Assembly (NCBI GenBank): GCA_030704615.1
Contig: CM060731.1
Location: forward strand, 89,694,756-89,758,755
Source of the DNA: Takakia lepidozioides
Lineage: Eukaryota; Streptophyta; Takakiopsida; Takakiales; Takakiaceae
Direction: 5' to 3'
Length of the DNA stretch: 64,000 bases
Of the stretch, positions 47,601 to 58,840 are shown piece by piece. The first letter of the stretch is position 1. Each line of letters opens with the position of its first letter. A program made the position numbers and the translations under genes. The notes under the pieces were generated by a model that saw only the letters and a list, made by a program, of their open reading frames with translations, searched no databases and was not told where the DNA came from.

Positions 47601-49101
47601 TGAGACGATACCATGTCCGGTCAGTTTTTGCCACGGCTTTCTGAATGAGCTCGGGCTCCAGCATTTCCGCGAACATGTGCGGATCAGTGAGACCAGTTTT
47701 CCTCACCCTGTACAGCATATGTGCCATGTGGGTATGCACGTACGCATTTTCAGTGACCCTGCAAGGCACACTCTCCAGTTCAGTCCACGGAAGCACGGAA
47801 ACAAAACAGATTGGAAACCGAAATGCGGCACCGCATTTCGAACGTGCTTGGGAGGGTATGAGTATCTTACGAGTTGAGGTCCGCCATGGCATTCTTGAGC
47901 AGGGAGGAGTCTGCCGCCTTCACCTTGAGGATGACACACTCCACCATGTAATGCCAGCCAATGTGCTTGGCATGGTTCTGCTTGATGTACTCCCACCAGG
48001 CGAGAAGTCGGTGATTCCCGTCCCACACAAAGAACATTTTACCCGACATATGGCCGAAGTCTGGATCACCCTTCAGGTTGCCTCGAATTCGTCGTTGCGA
48101 GTGTGCCAGTGGGTATCCCATGTTGACAATTCCTCCGCAGTGGGTCCACGAGATTCGCCGTCCTCATTCTCAAGGGAAACGTAGAAGGCTGGCGAACCTA
48201 GACGGTACCCTTCTCGAAATGCGAACTTGAGCTTATCCACATCTCCGGGAAGTGCCTGCCTGACGATGGGAAGGGAGACCATGCGACAGAGTGGGATTCG
48301 AAGAGTCCGCTGGAATACCCTGCTGCCCAGAACTCTGCCAATGCTACTATGTGTCTCCTCCAACATTGTATCCGCTGCACTTTGGAATTCCTCCGGAGAC
48401 ATTTCTGCTGGTGGCGGCAGGGGCTGAGCAGCTGGAGCATCCCCAACTGGAGCTGCACTCTGGGAATCTTTGCGGACAATTCTGCAATTGCAGAGGCCTC
48501 CTCCGGGCCTTCAGTGGTCAGGTCTTCCTCAACTGTGGTCAGGTCTTGCTGAGAACGTTGAGAGGCAGCACCCTCCTCCGGTACCAGATCGACGGTCGAT
48601 CCCATTGCCTTCGCTGCAGCAGGCTGGAAATCAAGCAGGAACTGGGCTTCAGCTCGTGGAATCGGTTTTGCGGGAGACTGCTCCGCCTCCCCCTGATTGC
48701 CTTGTGCTTCCTCATTCTTGCAGGTGAAGGTGTCTGCTGCTGCAATTGAATCTTCATTCGCCTGGGTGGGGGGAAACGGCCTGGTCCGGTTCAGAAACAA
48801 GTTGAAGGACGGGCTGCTTCTTCTTCGTCTTTGCTGGAGAAGGGCTAGACCCCTGCTGGCGATTCTCCATGACCTTTGAAGGCGAGTCGCTCTCTGGGGC
48901 TTTGAACTGCAAAGACTTGCCCTTCGAAGCCGCGTCCTTGAAACGCACAGGGCTAGGCCCGGCAGGAAGACCCGTGCTCGTGGATCGGCTGGGTGTGCGT
49001 GCTGCAGCTAGCTCCACGGACTCTGCCTGCGGCTCTTCGGATTCCTGCGATCCCTCCAGCACGTCCACCTTTCCGGTTAGGCATGCAAACATCTTCTGCA
49101 T
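44700..49101 (-). pseudogene. Inner-element gene: ParB-like domain plus DNA methyltransferase-like domain
   Basis: One multi-exon minus-strand gene fits. Reading from 49,101: a disordered basic/serine-rich start (SPSPAKTKKKQPVLQ); then at 48.4-47.9 kb a ParB/sulfiredoxin-like region, IPLCRMVSLPIVRQALPG, KLKFAFREGYRLGSPAFYVS and MFFVWDGNHRLLAWWEYI; a helical part (AYVHTHMAHMLYRVRKTG; FFMESEGQVKTLQSLTEHLK); a Lys/Glu coiled region with a basic KKRTRQQ...TPKKTKKQK stretch (46.4-46.1 kb); then at 45.75-45.45 kb the methyltransferase half with SCDMIILDIPDGEP and RMVLDDRGCVVVLASRGK, and near 45.3-44.9 kb the damaged SAM motif (VLDL.CGTG equivalent) and HLFAYE. Indels around 45.2 and 44.9 kb break the frame. 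Exon borders are approximate. Splitting it into two genes is possible. Confidence 0.6.
45360..45395. repeat. Palindrome unit inside an intron of the methyltransferase-like gene
   Basis: GAATGCGGCACCGCATTTC at about 45,367. Similar single units lie at about 46,615 (GGTGCC core) and 47,820 (GGCACC core), each in a likely intron of the same gene. Confidence 0.75.
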
Positions 49102-49684
49102 TCAAGTCTCCTAGCATACAGTCTAAGAATTGCAGAAGAAAAATGAGGCGGGTTTCGGTGCTCGATCAGCTGGCGAATCCCGATAGCACGGAGCTCTCAC
49201 TGGTGGCTGGGTTGCCTGCGTGGCCTGATGCTGCGAGATGGCAATCTCCTCCTGTAGACGCATCTGCTTCCTCCCCTTCGGCATTGGCCTACGTCCGAAG
49301 TACAATTTTCGGAGCTTGCGACGATGTCTCTTCTCTGGTGCACGCACTCCCTCCCTCTCAGGTTCGAGCATAAGAAGAAAAGAGACAGGGAAAAGGGGCG
49401 AAGAGTGCAGATGGAAAGGGCGCGAGAGGGGTGACTGAGGAGACACGACAAAAGAAGATGAAACGCGGTGATGCACCACTTGGGTTCGAAAGGGTTGGAC
49501 GAAAGTGTCTCCTCGTGGACTTTGCGTCATTACGAAATTCGAATCGTTCAGGTACGCCTGCCGTCCGAAAAACAAACATCATTATCCAACGGTCAGGCCG
49601 CGCCGCCTCATGCCACTTCAGTCAGATAGAGTGCAGACATGTGCCGCAATTCCGTTGCTCCACGTGTTCAAATTTGGAGTTGGA

Positions 49685-50900
49685 GTGAAAATGCGAATGC
49701 GGCGCCGCATTTCCGTTAAGTACCATCACGAAGCTACACATCCGTGCTTGTTGGAAGAAAATGCGGCACCGCATTTCCGTTCCACCTTCACATACCTTAG
49801 TTGTTGAACGGAAATACGGTGCCGCATTTCCGTCCCACAGCTCCATGTATGAGATACAAAAGGAAATGCGGCGCCGCATTTCCGTTCTGGAATGTCGAAA
49901 CGTGCGTCGGACGGAAATGCGGCACACATTTCAGTTCCCGTGGTTCATGATTTTCAATCTGAACGGAAATGGTACCGCATTTCCGTTCACGGAAATGCGT
50001 GCCACACGTCTAACGGAAATGCGGTGCCGCATTTCCGGTCGGAAATGCGGCAATTTCAGTCAGAACGGAAATGCGGTACCGCGTTCTGTAGAGTATTAAG
50101 GTGGCGGAAATGCGGTGCCGCATTTTCGTTCCAAAGCTCTATGCCTCACATACAAAACGGAAATGCGGCGCCGTTCCGTTTGGAATGTCGGAAGGTGCGA
50201 CTCCGACGGAAATGCATTTCAGTTCCGATGTTTCACGATTTTCATAAGAACGGAAATGCGGTGCCGCATTTCTGTTCCCGTTGTTCATAATTCTCAATCA
50301 GAACGGAAATGCGGTACCGCATTTCCGTTACACCTTCACATACCGTGCTTGTTGGATGGAAATGCGTTACCGCATTTCCGTTCTGGAGAGTATGAAGGTC
50401 TCACCCGGGCGGAAATGCGGTGCCGCATTTCCGTTCTGGAATGTCGGAAAGTGCGACTCGGACGGAAATGCGGCGCCGCATTTCGGTTATGGAATGTCGG
50501 AAAGTGCGACTCGGATGGAAATGCGGTGCCGCATTTCTTTTCCCTTTGTTCATGATTCTCAATCAGAACGGAAATGCGGTACCGCATTTCCGTTCCACCT
50601 TCACATACCGTGCTTGCTGGATGGAAATGAATGTCGGAAAGTGCGACTCGGACGGAAATGCGGTGCCGCATTTCTTTTCCCTTTGTTCATGATTCTCAAT
50701 CAGAACGGAAATGCGGTACCGCATTTCTGTTCCACCTTCACATACCGTGCTTGCTGGATGGAAATGCGTTACTGCATTTCCGGTCTGGAGAGTGTAAAGG
50801 TTTTGCCCGGACGGAAACTCGGTGCCGCATTTCCGTCGCTCTGGTGCATGACGAAGACGCAATACGGAAATGCGGCTCCGTATTTCCGTCCAGCAGCAAT
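49685..50900. repeat. Palindrome array, right (about 24 units, ATGCGG arms)
   Basis: Units GGAAATGCGG-N2-CCGCATTTCC recur every 40-60 bp from 49,692 to 50,880. Cores seen are GGCGCC, GGTGCC, GGCACC and GGTACC. Part of the array is also duplicated at a longer scale: the phrase CCACCTTCACATACCGTGCTTG recurs, and 50,520-50,630 resembles 50,640-50,760. It lies between the divergent 5' ends of the methyltransferase-like gene and the transposase gene. Confidence 0.92.
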
Positions 50901-51119
50901 CGAAAGAATCACTCCGGACGGAAATCTGAAACCTCATTTCTGCATGCTGAACCTGAATGGGTTGCATTGTTCCGAAACAACAGAATTGCGGCCAGTCTTG
51001 ATGAGCACAACTAGGTTGTCTGACCGTTTTAACTAACAGTCCTGGCACTTGTCAGTGCGAACGCTCCTGTCCGTACCGAGAATACTGCTGGATCCACCCT
51101 CAGGAGAAACTGTCAGGAG

Positions 51120-54100
51120 ATGTTATTTCGTCGCCGACTCGGCCATCATTGTCTAACTTACTGGCTATGGAATCACACCTCCCACCTTCATGCATGTAGC
51201 TTGAAACTATACTTTCCACTTCAATGTGCGACTTCCAATCGTCGATGGACTCCGCATGGTGCCTGTGAGCCTTCGTCTATCGCTATACTGAACCTCGCAC
51301 TTGCCAACTTCGTGCGGTGTTCGATTGCTCCGAATTCCTACGCTATAGTTTGCTGTCCTCCGCAACTTGGGAGAGCCTGGATCCCAAACGAGGGAGGACT
51401 TTGCAGAGTGACTGAAACTTACCTTTGTTCTAAATTCAAGCTCAAACCGGGCACAATTTACTTGGAAGAAGAAAGGAAGGATGGTCCTGGACAGGTTGAC
51501 GAGACCATTGTCGTGCTAGGTAACGACGGAGGTTGCGGAATCGAATGGCACGTACCCCCATCAGACACCATCCTATACCGAGCTGTGGGAATGCCCATTC
51601 CCTTTCCGAATCAGTCGCTGCCCACACCATCCACAAAGGAGTCCGGAAACCGACAGGCGGCCACTGCCAACAGAGAGGTATGCAACGATAATAATTCCCG
51701 ACCTGGACCGTCAAGACCCTCCATAGCTTCTCGTGTGGACGTATTCGACATTTCCGACGATGAAGATGAGTGCATTGAGGTCCCCATGTCCTCCACACGG
51801 TCGTTCAAATCCGACATGGACGTCTCTGCAGGTGCTACGCAAGTACTCTCGAGCATAACTCCAACCCGGTCCATTGTGCAGCTCCTACGGCAACATCACC
51901 TCGATGGTTCTCGCTCCGAGCTGGCTGCTCTCGACTATGCCAAATTTCCGGTCAGGAAGGTAACGTATCTGCCTCCCGAAGTCGATGGCAATGTCATCTT
52001 CGAGTTTCCACCTGTCACTTCCTCAAACAAGGCCTCAGGGATGTTAACAGACATGGATCGAAAGCATGACGGACACCCCTGGTGTGTGACAAAGACCAGT
52101 AGCACGAAAATTGCTGATGGTGTTTGTGTACGATACGTCCTCTGTGCGGGGAAGCTGAGGTGCCTGAATCCCGCCTGCTTCCATTTTCTTTCCAAAGGAG
52201 GGCGGAGAAACGAGACGGATTGGACTGGCACATTCATTGTCTCCAGCCAAGCTCCTGCGGGTACTTTCAAGTGCGCACATTGCAAAGAACCACCGACGTG
52301 CATGTCCATGTGCAGAGCCAAGCAATATTACGTAATCCATTTGCTCCCGGACTTGACTAGAGCTTGCATACACGTTGGGGTCCACTGCCACCCCTTGGCT
52401 AGAGGCAACATGCGTGAGGCTATGCAGGAAGCACACGACATCATAAAAGAGGAGGTGAAATTGAGCCCTGGAGCAAGACCAAAGCAGATTCAGGTGAAGG
52501 CAGCCCACAAGATTGCTCTTGGAAAAATCATGTCTGAAGATGGTTCAGACCGAGTGCCCTTGAACGAAAAGGAGATGCTTGACCTGTTGGAGTCCGTCTC
52601 GCACGTTTGTAGTCCGAATGTGCGGAATCACATCGTATCTTGCAAGCAGGAGTTCGGCCGGGGGTCGGACATGCACTCAATCCTGGAGGTGAAACGAATG
52701 ACTGGATATGACTACATCCAAGGTAGCAGGTTTCCAGGGCAAGGCAGCGAATCCGATCGTTGTTACATTTTTAAAATGTCGACGTGTGGGCCTGGGAGTG
52801 GAGTCGACTTGGTCACTCGCATGACAACTGGAAACCTGTCGAATGCTTGGGTGATGTTTGATCACATCAAGTGAATTACAAACCATCAGTGGGTGACTAT
52901 GGGTGCGCATGTTTATGACTATCACTCCAAGAGGCTCATGACGATTGCAATCTGCGAGATGAAAGGGGAGGACACACAGTCGGAGATGCATCTGTGGGAG
53001 GGCATAAACAAGCAGATGGCAAGGGCGGGATTGCCAGAGCCCAATTTCAGGGGATTCATGGCAGACAACGCTCAGGCCAACTGGGCAGCGGTGCGGCGTG
53101 TGTACGGTGAGGACCCCAATGTTCCAATGGAGGGGAAAGAGAGATCCTGTGGATTCCATTGGATGCAGAGTCTATCCCACTACACTACCAAATTTGTTGC
53201 TAGCTCATTCCAGGCTGAACACCGTGTCCTTTGTACGGCGTGGAAGGATGCACCCACATTTGATGACGCGGAGGTTAAGTTTGCTATCATCGAGGCTTGG
53301 TAGAACACGTCAGGTGCAGTGGAGACAACCAATCTGGGAGCTTTGCACAGCTGGTTGGGGTGGTGGCATTTCCGGTATCGACAGTTCGGACAGTACATGC
53401 GGGAGGTATGATCCTGTCATTTTCGTGCAATTGTCTTTCTATTACGGACCTTTCCATTGGTTCCTCACCATTGTCTGTGTCCTTGTAGGAGCGGTGCTTG
53501 GATTCCGACACGGACATGCCGAACACGAATATGGCAGAATCAGTGCACTCCTCTTGGCGAGCGTCTTCTGCCGCACATCTGGTGGACGTAGTGACGGCCA
53601 CAACGGAGGACATCGACAGAGCAATCATGCAGCAAGCCACGTACTACAAGTTCCTGAGCGGGAAACAATGGGGCTTTGGGCCGGACAGGGAGGAATTGTT
53701 GGTGCGAACAGCTTCGAGGTCGAAGAATCCACTGAAATGGGCGACAACATTGCGAGAGAAGATCAAAGGGACGCCTCTGCACCGCAGAGGTGAACACCTA
53801 GAGGGGGACGTCCGTACTCGCCCTGTGAGGCGGAGGATTGAAGAGGAACCCGGGTGCGAAGAGGATTCCTGGAGATCCGACATGAACATTCGGACAGCAC
53901 CTCGAGGGCCCGTCATGTTGCCGCACAATGTGTCTTCCAGCAGTGGAAGCCCAAGAAATTCCAGATCGCCATCGCCTTCAAGCGGGGATTCCGTGCGAGA
54001 AATTCCCACCGCTCGCTTGCCCTAGATTCCGCCCCCTGTTATGCAGTATGGCCAAGCCATTGTGGAGACGACTGTGTCTGCGTCACAGTGGAGAATTGCT

Positions 54101-54918
54101 CGCACAAAGCCGTCGTTTCGAGGCAGGTGTTCCGCAATTCGAGTGGATACACGGCAACGTTGTTTAGAGATGATAAGGAGGAATCCAGATGGTGCTGTCC
54201 CTGCTCCTACTTTTACAGGAAGATTTGTCCATGCAAGTTTGCGGAGGCGACAACCACCCAGTTCTGGTTCTGCAGGCACGACATTATGACTTGCGTGTAT
54301 GGAAAGCCCAAGTACGGCATACAAACAATGCCAGAGGCTCCCCCGGTGTGGCCGGTGGAACCAGGCTGCGATCTGAGTCAGGTTGAGGCCGACGCCCTTA
54401 CCGCCGCAGGATTTCGGATGGTGCAGCGCACTGACGTCCCCAGACAACCATTTTTGCTTCCACAGCCTCCACCACCGACCCCTGTGAGAGCAAGAACAAT
54501 GGGACCCGACAGCTCTAAGCATCCTACACACCGTTGGGGGAAACCGAAGAGGCGGCGACCTCCCTCAAAAGTGAACGAGACGAGGATGGGGAATGCACTT
54601 CGGATGAACTGTACAATCCAGAGCTCGACAGAAGTGCCCCCACCAGGCTTCGGGCGTGTGTATCAGATGGCCACTGCAAGCTCAACTGTTCGCAATGAGG
54701 TGTACACCATCACCATTTCAGAATTACCCACCTGCAATTGCACTGACTTTCAGATCATGGCGAACAAGGGGGCATCATACTGCCCTTGCAAGCATCTGTA
54801 CTACGTGTACCTAAAGAGACTCCGGTGTAATTCCACAACTCATCACTTCATACATGCACCAGGGTTGAGCCCCCAAGAGGTGCACACTCTTCTGAATATG
54901 GATCCAGGGGACCAGTGA
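51120..54918 (+). pseudogene. Inner-element MULE-like transposase with SWIM zinc finger
   Basis: Order of parts: variable N-terminus (51.1-51.9 kb); a cysteine/histidine region at 52.0-52.4 kb (GHPWCVTKT, VLCAGKLRCLNPACFHF, FKCAHCKEPPTCMSMC) like the GCM/WRKY-type zinc fold of MULE-type transposases; the DDE-type core at 52.8-53.3 kb (TMGAHVYDYHSKRLMTI, SEMHLWEGINKQM, GFMADNAQANWAAVRRVYGE); an intron 53,409-53,489 (GTATGA...TTGTAG); CLDSDTDMPNTNMAESVHSS; and at 54.7-54.8 kb a SWIM finger, CNC-x13-CPCKH. Stops interrupt the core at 52,872-52,874 (a Gln codon in the outer copy) and 53,301-53,303 (Trp there). A frame change near 54.0 kb may be a further intron or a lesion. The stop is at 54,916-54,918. 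Confidence 0.82.
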
Positions 54919-55169
54919 CCTTGGCTTGCGGTCCCAACACAATGGTACGCCCATCCTTTTCGGATAGTAGAATTGTACTGCTGCAAGTAGCTCTGACTCT
55001 GGCCACAAAAAGGTCCGACTTATGTCTTGCCTACCAGTAACCTGTTTTGTTCGAACGTCGATAATACTATGTCATTCACTCGTGTTTCCAAGTACATGTA
55101 TTTTTGTGTGTTGGAGGGTTCCTGTTTTTCAGCTCTCCCAAACTTTGCTTTCCTCATTCGACCCCCGGC

Positions 55170-55292
55170 AAGGAAATGCGGCGCCGCATTTCCAAGTAAC
55201 GTCGTAGGTACTGGTAGATGCGGCAGTCAGCAACACCAAACCGCCCAGAAATTTCGCACGTGCGAACCCTAATGCGGCACCGCATTTCCTAA
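55170..55292. repeat. Two palindrome units near the right end of the inner element
   Basis: GGAAATGCGG-CG-CCGCATTTCC at 55,172 and AATGCGGCACCGCATTTCC at 55,271, after the transposase gene. Confidence 0.85.
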
Positions 55293-55479
55293 TTCACTTG
55301 CAAAACTTTCCCGCCGAATACTGGAAGATGATAGAATTGTGCAGACTCTATTGGTTCAGTCGCGGCAAAAGGGTCAGCTTCATTCCAATGTTAAGGCAGG
55401 TAAAACCGCGGAATACTCTATACAGGCCAGTATGCGACGTCTTTTTGCCGTGGTATACTGGATTTCTCGTTGCACGGTC

Positions 55480-55750
55480 ACTCATTTCCATGAGCGGATC
55501 TAAAAAACCATGAGCGGAGTTGTTACAAACGACATATCTTTGCCACATTACAGGATCCGTAACTTCCAAAAACGGCAAGGTCAAATATAAAACTATTATT
55601 TTAATATTTGTTTAATCTGCCGCATTTCCAAAATTTGGAGGAGTCCGCTCATGAAATCCGCGTGTCTTAGACTTCGGCTCACCGCTCATGCGGCTCATGC
55701 GGCTCATGGCTCATGGCTCATGGTTTCTGCTCATGAAATAGTAAACCTCG
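55480..55750. repeat. Inner element end (GAGGTT type) with CATGAGC subterminal repeats
   Basis: From 55,672 to 55,735 GCTCATG occurs repeatedly (GCTCATGCG x3, then GCTCATGG x3) before the terminal CTCATGAAATAGTAAACCTC. Further copies at about 55,490, 55,511 and 55,648 include a second CTCATGAAAT, as if an end had been duplicated. Confidence 0.8.
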
Positions 55751-58700
55751 CAGTTGCTCATAGGTCTCCAAAGCATTCCTACCACACCCATGTTAAATCC
55801 TGCCAACATTATATTCAACGTGATCAAAGTTTGTTGAGGCATTCCGTTGAACACTCGGTGTGCATTCATGATGCTCCTGCACTTAACATACATGTTCACA
55901 AGGGGGTTGAGGAGAAAAACACTCGGCGTGAATCCACTTTGGATAATGTGAGTGTGCACCTGCTTTCCAGCTTCCAGACTCTTCATTTTGATGCACTTAA
56001 GCAAGAGACAGACGTACATATCTGAATCTGCTGAAATGCTCCTTGGTTTAAAGGATGTAGAGCCTCTTTCAGTCTGCCTACCTCACAAAGCATCTTCACA
56101 TGCCTAGAAGAGCCAGAAGAGGCATTATGGACTCCCTCTCTTGATCCTCTTTTAGAAGTTGTGGTCATGGTTGAGGTGCCTGATTTAAATAAGGGCTGCC
56201 AGGCCTGCAATGCACACAAACATGATGTGGCCGGGCTGAACCCCTTCCCCCATCATTTGCTCATAGGTCTCCAAAGCCTCCATCCCACGTCCCTACTGTG
56301 CATACCCTGCAAGCATCGCACTCCATGACACCACATCTCATTCAGCCATAGTGTTGAACACTCCCTTTGCATCCTCGATGCACCCACATTTTGCATACAT
56401 GTCCACCAGGGTATTGTTCAAAATGACATTTGGTACAATTCCAGCTCTGAAGGTGTCACCATGGACCTCCTTCCCCTTTTCCAGAGCTGCCAGGGCAGTG
56501 TTTCGAATGACATTAGGTACAATTCCAGCTTTGATGATATCCCCATGCACCACTTTGCCCTTCTCCAGGGCTGCCAGGCCTGCAATGCATACAAACATGA
56601 TCTGGCCGGGCTGGACCCCTTCCCCCATCATTTGCTCATAGGTCTCCAAAGCCTCCATCCCATGTCCCTGTTGTGCATACCCTGCAAGCATCGCACTCCA
56701 CGACACCACATCTCGTTCAGCCATAGTGTTGAACACTCCCTTTGCATCCTCGATGCACCCACATTTTGCATACATGTCCACCAGGGTATTGTTCAAAATG
56801 ACATTTGGTACAATTCCAGCTCTGAAGGTGTCACCATGGACCTCCTTCCCCTTTTCCAGAGCTGCCAGGGCAGTGTTTCGAATGACATTAGGTACAATTC
56901 CAGCTTTGATGATATCCCCATGCACCACTTTGCCCTTCTCCAGGGCTGCCAGGCCTGCAATGCATACAAACATGATGTGGTCGGGCTGGACCCCTTCCCC
57001 CATCATTTGCTCATAGGTCTCCAAAGCCTCCATCCCACGTCCCTGCTGTGCATACCCTGCAAGCATCGCACTCCACGACACCACATCTCGTTCAGCCATA
57101 GTGTTGAACACTCCCTTTGCATCCCCGATGCACCCACATTTTGCCTACATATCCACTAGGGTATTGTTCAAAATGACAGTTGGTACAATTCCAGCTCTAA
57201 AGGTGTCACCATGGACCTCCTTCCCCTTTTCCAGAGCTGCCAGGGCAGTGTTTCGAATGACATTAGGTACAATTCCAGCTTTGATGATATCCCCATGCAC
57301 CTCTTTGCCCTTCTCCAGGGCTGCCAGGCCTGCAATGCATACAAACATGATGTGGCCGGGCTGGACCCCTTCCCCCATCATTTGCTCATAGGTCTCCAAA
57401 GCCTCCATCCCACGTCCCTGCTATGCATACCTTGCAAGCATCGCACTCCACGACACCACATCTCGTTTAGCCATAGTGTCGAACACTCCCTTTGCATCCC
57501 CGATGCACCCACATTTTGCCTACATATCCACTAGGGTATTGTTCAAAATGACAGTTGGTACAATTCCAGCTCTGAAGATGTCACCACGGACCTCCTTCCC
57601 CTTTTCCAGAGCTGCCAGGGCAGTGTTTCGAATGACATTAGGTACAATTCCAGCTTTGATGATATCCCCATGCACCACTTTGCCCTTCTCCAGGGCTGCT
57701 AGGCCTGCAATGCATACAAACATGATGTGGCCGGGTTGGACCCCTTGTTGCTCATAGGTCTCCAAAGCCTCCATCCCACGTCCCTGCTGTGCATACCTTG
57801 CAAGCATCGCACTCCACGACACCACATCTCGTTCAGCCATAGTATTGAACACTCCCTTTGCATCCCTGATGCACCCACATTTTGCCTACATATCCACTAG
57901 GGTATTGTTCAAAATGACATTTGGTACAATTCCAGCTCTAAAGGTGTCACCATGGACCTCCTCCCCCTTTTCCAGAGCTGCCAGGGCAGTGTTTCGAATG
58001 ACATTAGGTACAATTCCAGCTTTGATGATATCCCCAAGCACCACTTTGCCCTTCTCCAGGGCTGCCAGGCCTGCAATGCATACAAACATAATGTGGCCGG
58101 GCTGGACCCCTTCCCCCATCATTTGCTCATAGGTCTCCAAAGCCTCCATCCCACGTCCCTGTTGTGCATACCCTGCAAGCATCACACTCCACAACACCAC
58201 ATCTCGTTCAACCATAGTGTTGAACACTCCCTTTGCATCCCCGATGCACCCACATTTGCATACATGTCCACTAGGGTATTGTTCATAATGACATTTGGTA
58301 CAATTCCAGCTCTGAAGATGTCACCACGGACCTCCTTTCCCTTTTCCAGAGCTGCCAGGGCAGTGTTTAGAATGTCATTAGGTACAATTCCAGCTTTGAT
58401 GATATCCCCATGCACCTCTTTGCCCTTCTCAGGGGTTGTCAGGCTTGCACAAGCATTGCAATGCACACAAACATGATGTGAGAGGGCAAAACAGGCTGAA
58501 ATAGGTCAAAGAAGAAGATGCCCTCACCACATTGTCCTTGAGGTTGTGTCATGACCTGACCAACCATCAACCCAAAAGGACCTCTTGTGTGTGCTGCTTG
58601 TGTCTGTAGTCAGGTAATGTCAGATTGGTTTGTGAGATCGAACCACCACGGTGTAGCTGAGTAGGCAGAGATTGAAACACGGCCTGCTAAGACCAAGCTA

Positions 58701-58840
58701 ACTCTCCCAAGAACGGCAAGCTCGCAAGAATGTTGCGAGCTTCTCCTCGTCTCATCTCCTCCTCCTCTCCTCCTTCCTGCATCATTTGCTCAACGCCTCC
58801 ATCCCACACCCCTGCATATCCTACGATTATCGCGTTCCAT
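55751..58840 (-). pseudogene. PPR gene, N-terminal and tandem-repeat part (split by the inner transposon)
   Basis: The minus-strand frames carry PLS-type PPR motifs. At 56,019-55,751: LLLKCIKMKSLEAGKQVHTH, IIQSGFTPSVFLLNPLVNMY and VFNGMPQQTLITLNIMLAG. From 58,470 to 56,221: about six tandem units of MFNTMAERDVVSWSAMLAGY, QQGRGMEALETYEQMMGEGV, ALEKGK(V/E)VHGDIIKAGIVP and VILNNTLVDMYAKCG. A more diverged fragment is at about 58,840-58,775. The gene continues at 40,611 beyond the inner element. TAG stops inside three units (57,145-57,147, 57,520-57,522 and 57,886-57,888) and frameshifts make it a pseudogene. Confidence 0.85.
56221..58470 (-). repeat. PPR tandem repeat, 375-bp (125-codon) unit x ~6
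   Basis: The MFNTMAE start recurs at about 58,227, 57,852, 57,486, 57,111, 56,736 and 56,361: intervals 375, 366, 375, 375, 375. The 366-bp unit lacks 9 bases near 57,750. Units are nearly identical at DNA level. Within each unit ALEKGKxVHGD occurs twice, so the unit itself contains an older internal duplication. Confidence 0.92.

Larger units (their letters stand above)
40612..55750 (+). mobile_element. Inner giant DNA transposon, 15.1 kb, MULE-like
   Basis: Left end GGGGGCTGCTATTTCATGAG at 40,612; right end, read inward on the minus strand, (C)GAGGTTTACTATTTCATGAG at about 55,750. These are the same two end types as the outer element, in the opposite orientation. It interrupts a PPR gene with a 7-8 bp duplication. 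Contents from left: unknown-family gene (minus), a second copy (plus), palindrome array, ParB/methyltransferase-like gene (minus), second palindrome array, and MULE-like transposase (plus). It is the more complete of the two copies and probably near the family's natural length. Stops and frameshifts in all main genes suggest it no longer moves itself. Confidence 0.87.

Noticed and set aside
49685-50900. CRISPR-like appearance of short palindromic units with spacers
   Set aside because: Plant nuclear context, variable unit cores, irregular spacing, no cas genes. The array sits inside a eukaryotic transposon.
49622-51036. Open frames with repeated CRIS/GNAVPHF-like peptides on both strands (also 42.9-44.1 kb)
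   Set aside because: These are translations of the GGAAATGCGG palindrome arrays.
56351-58476. Plus-strand open frames over the PPR array
   Set aside because: They are antisense translations of the 375-bp repeat; the PPR motifs are clear only on the minus strand.
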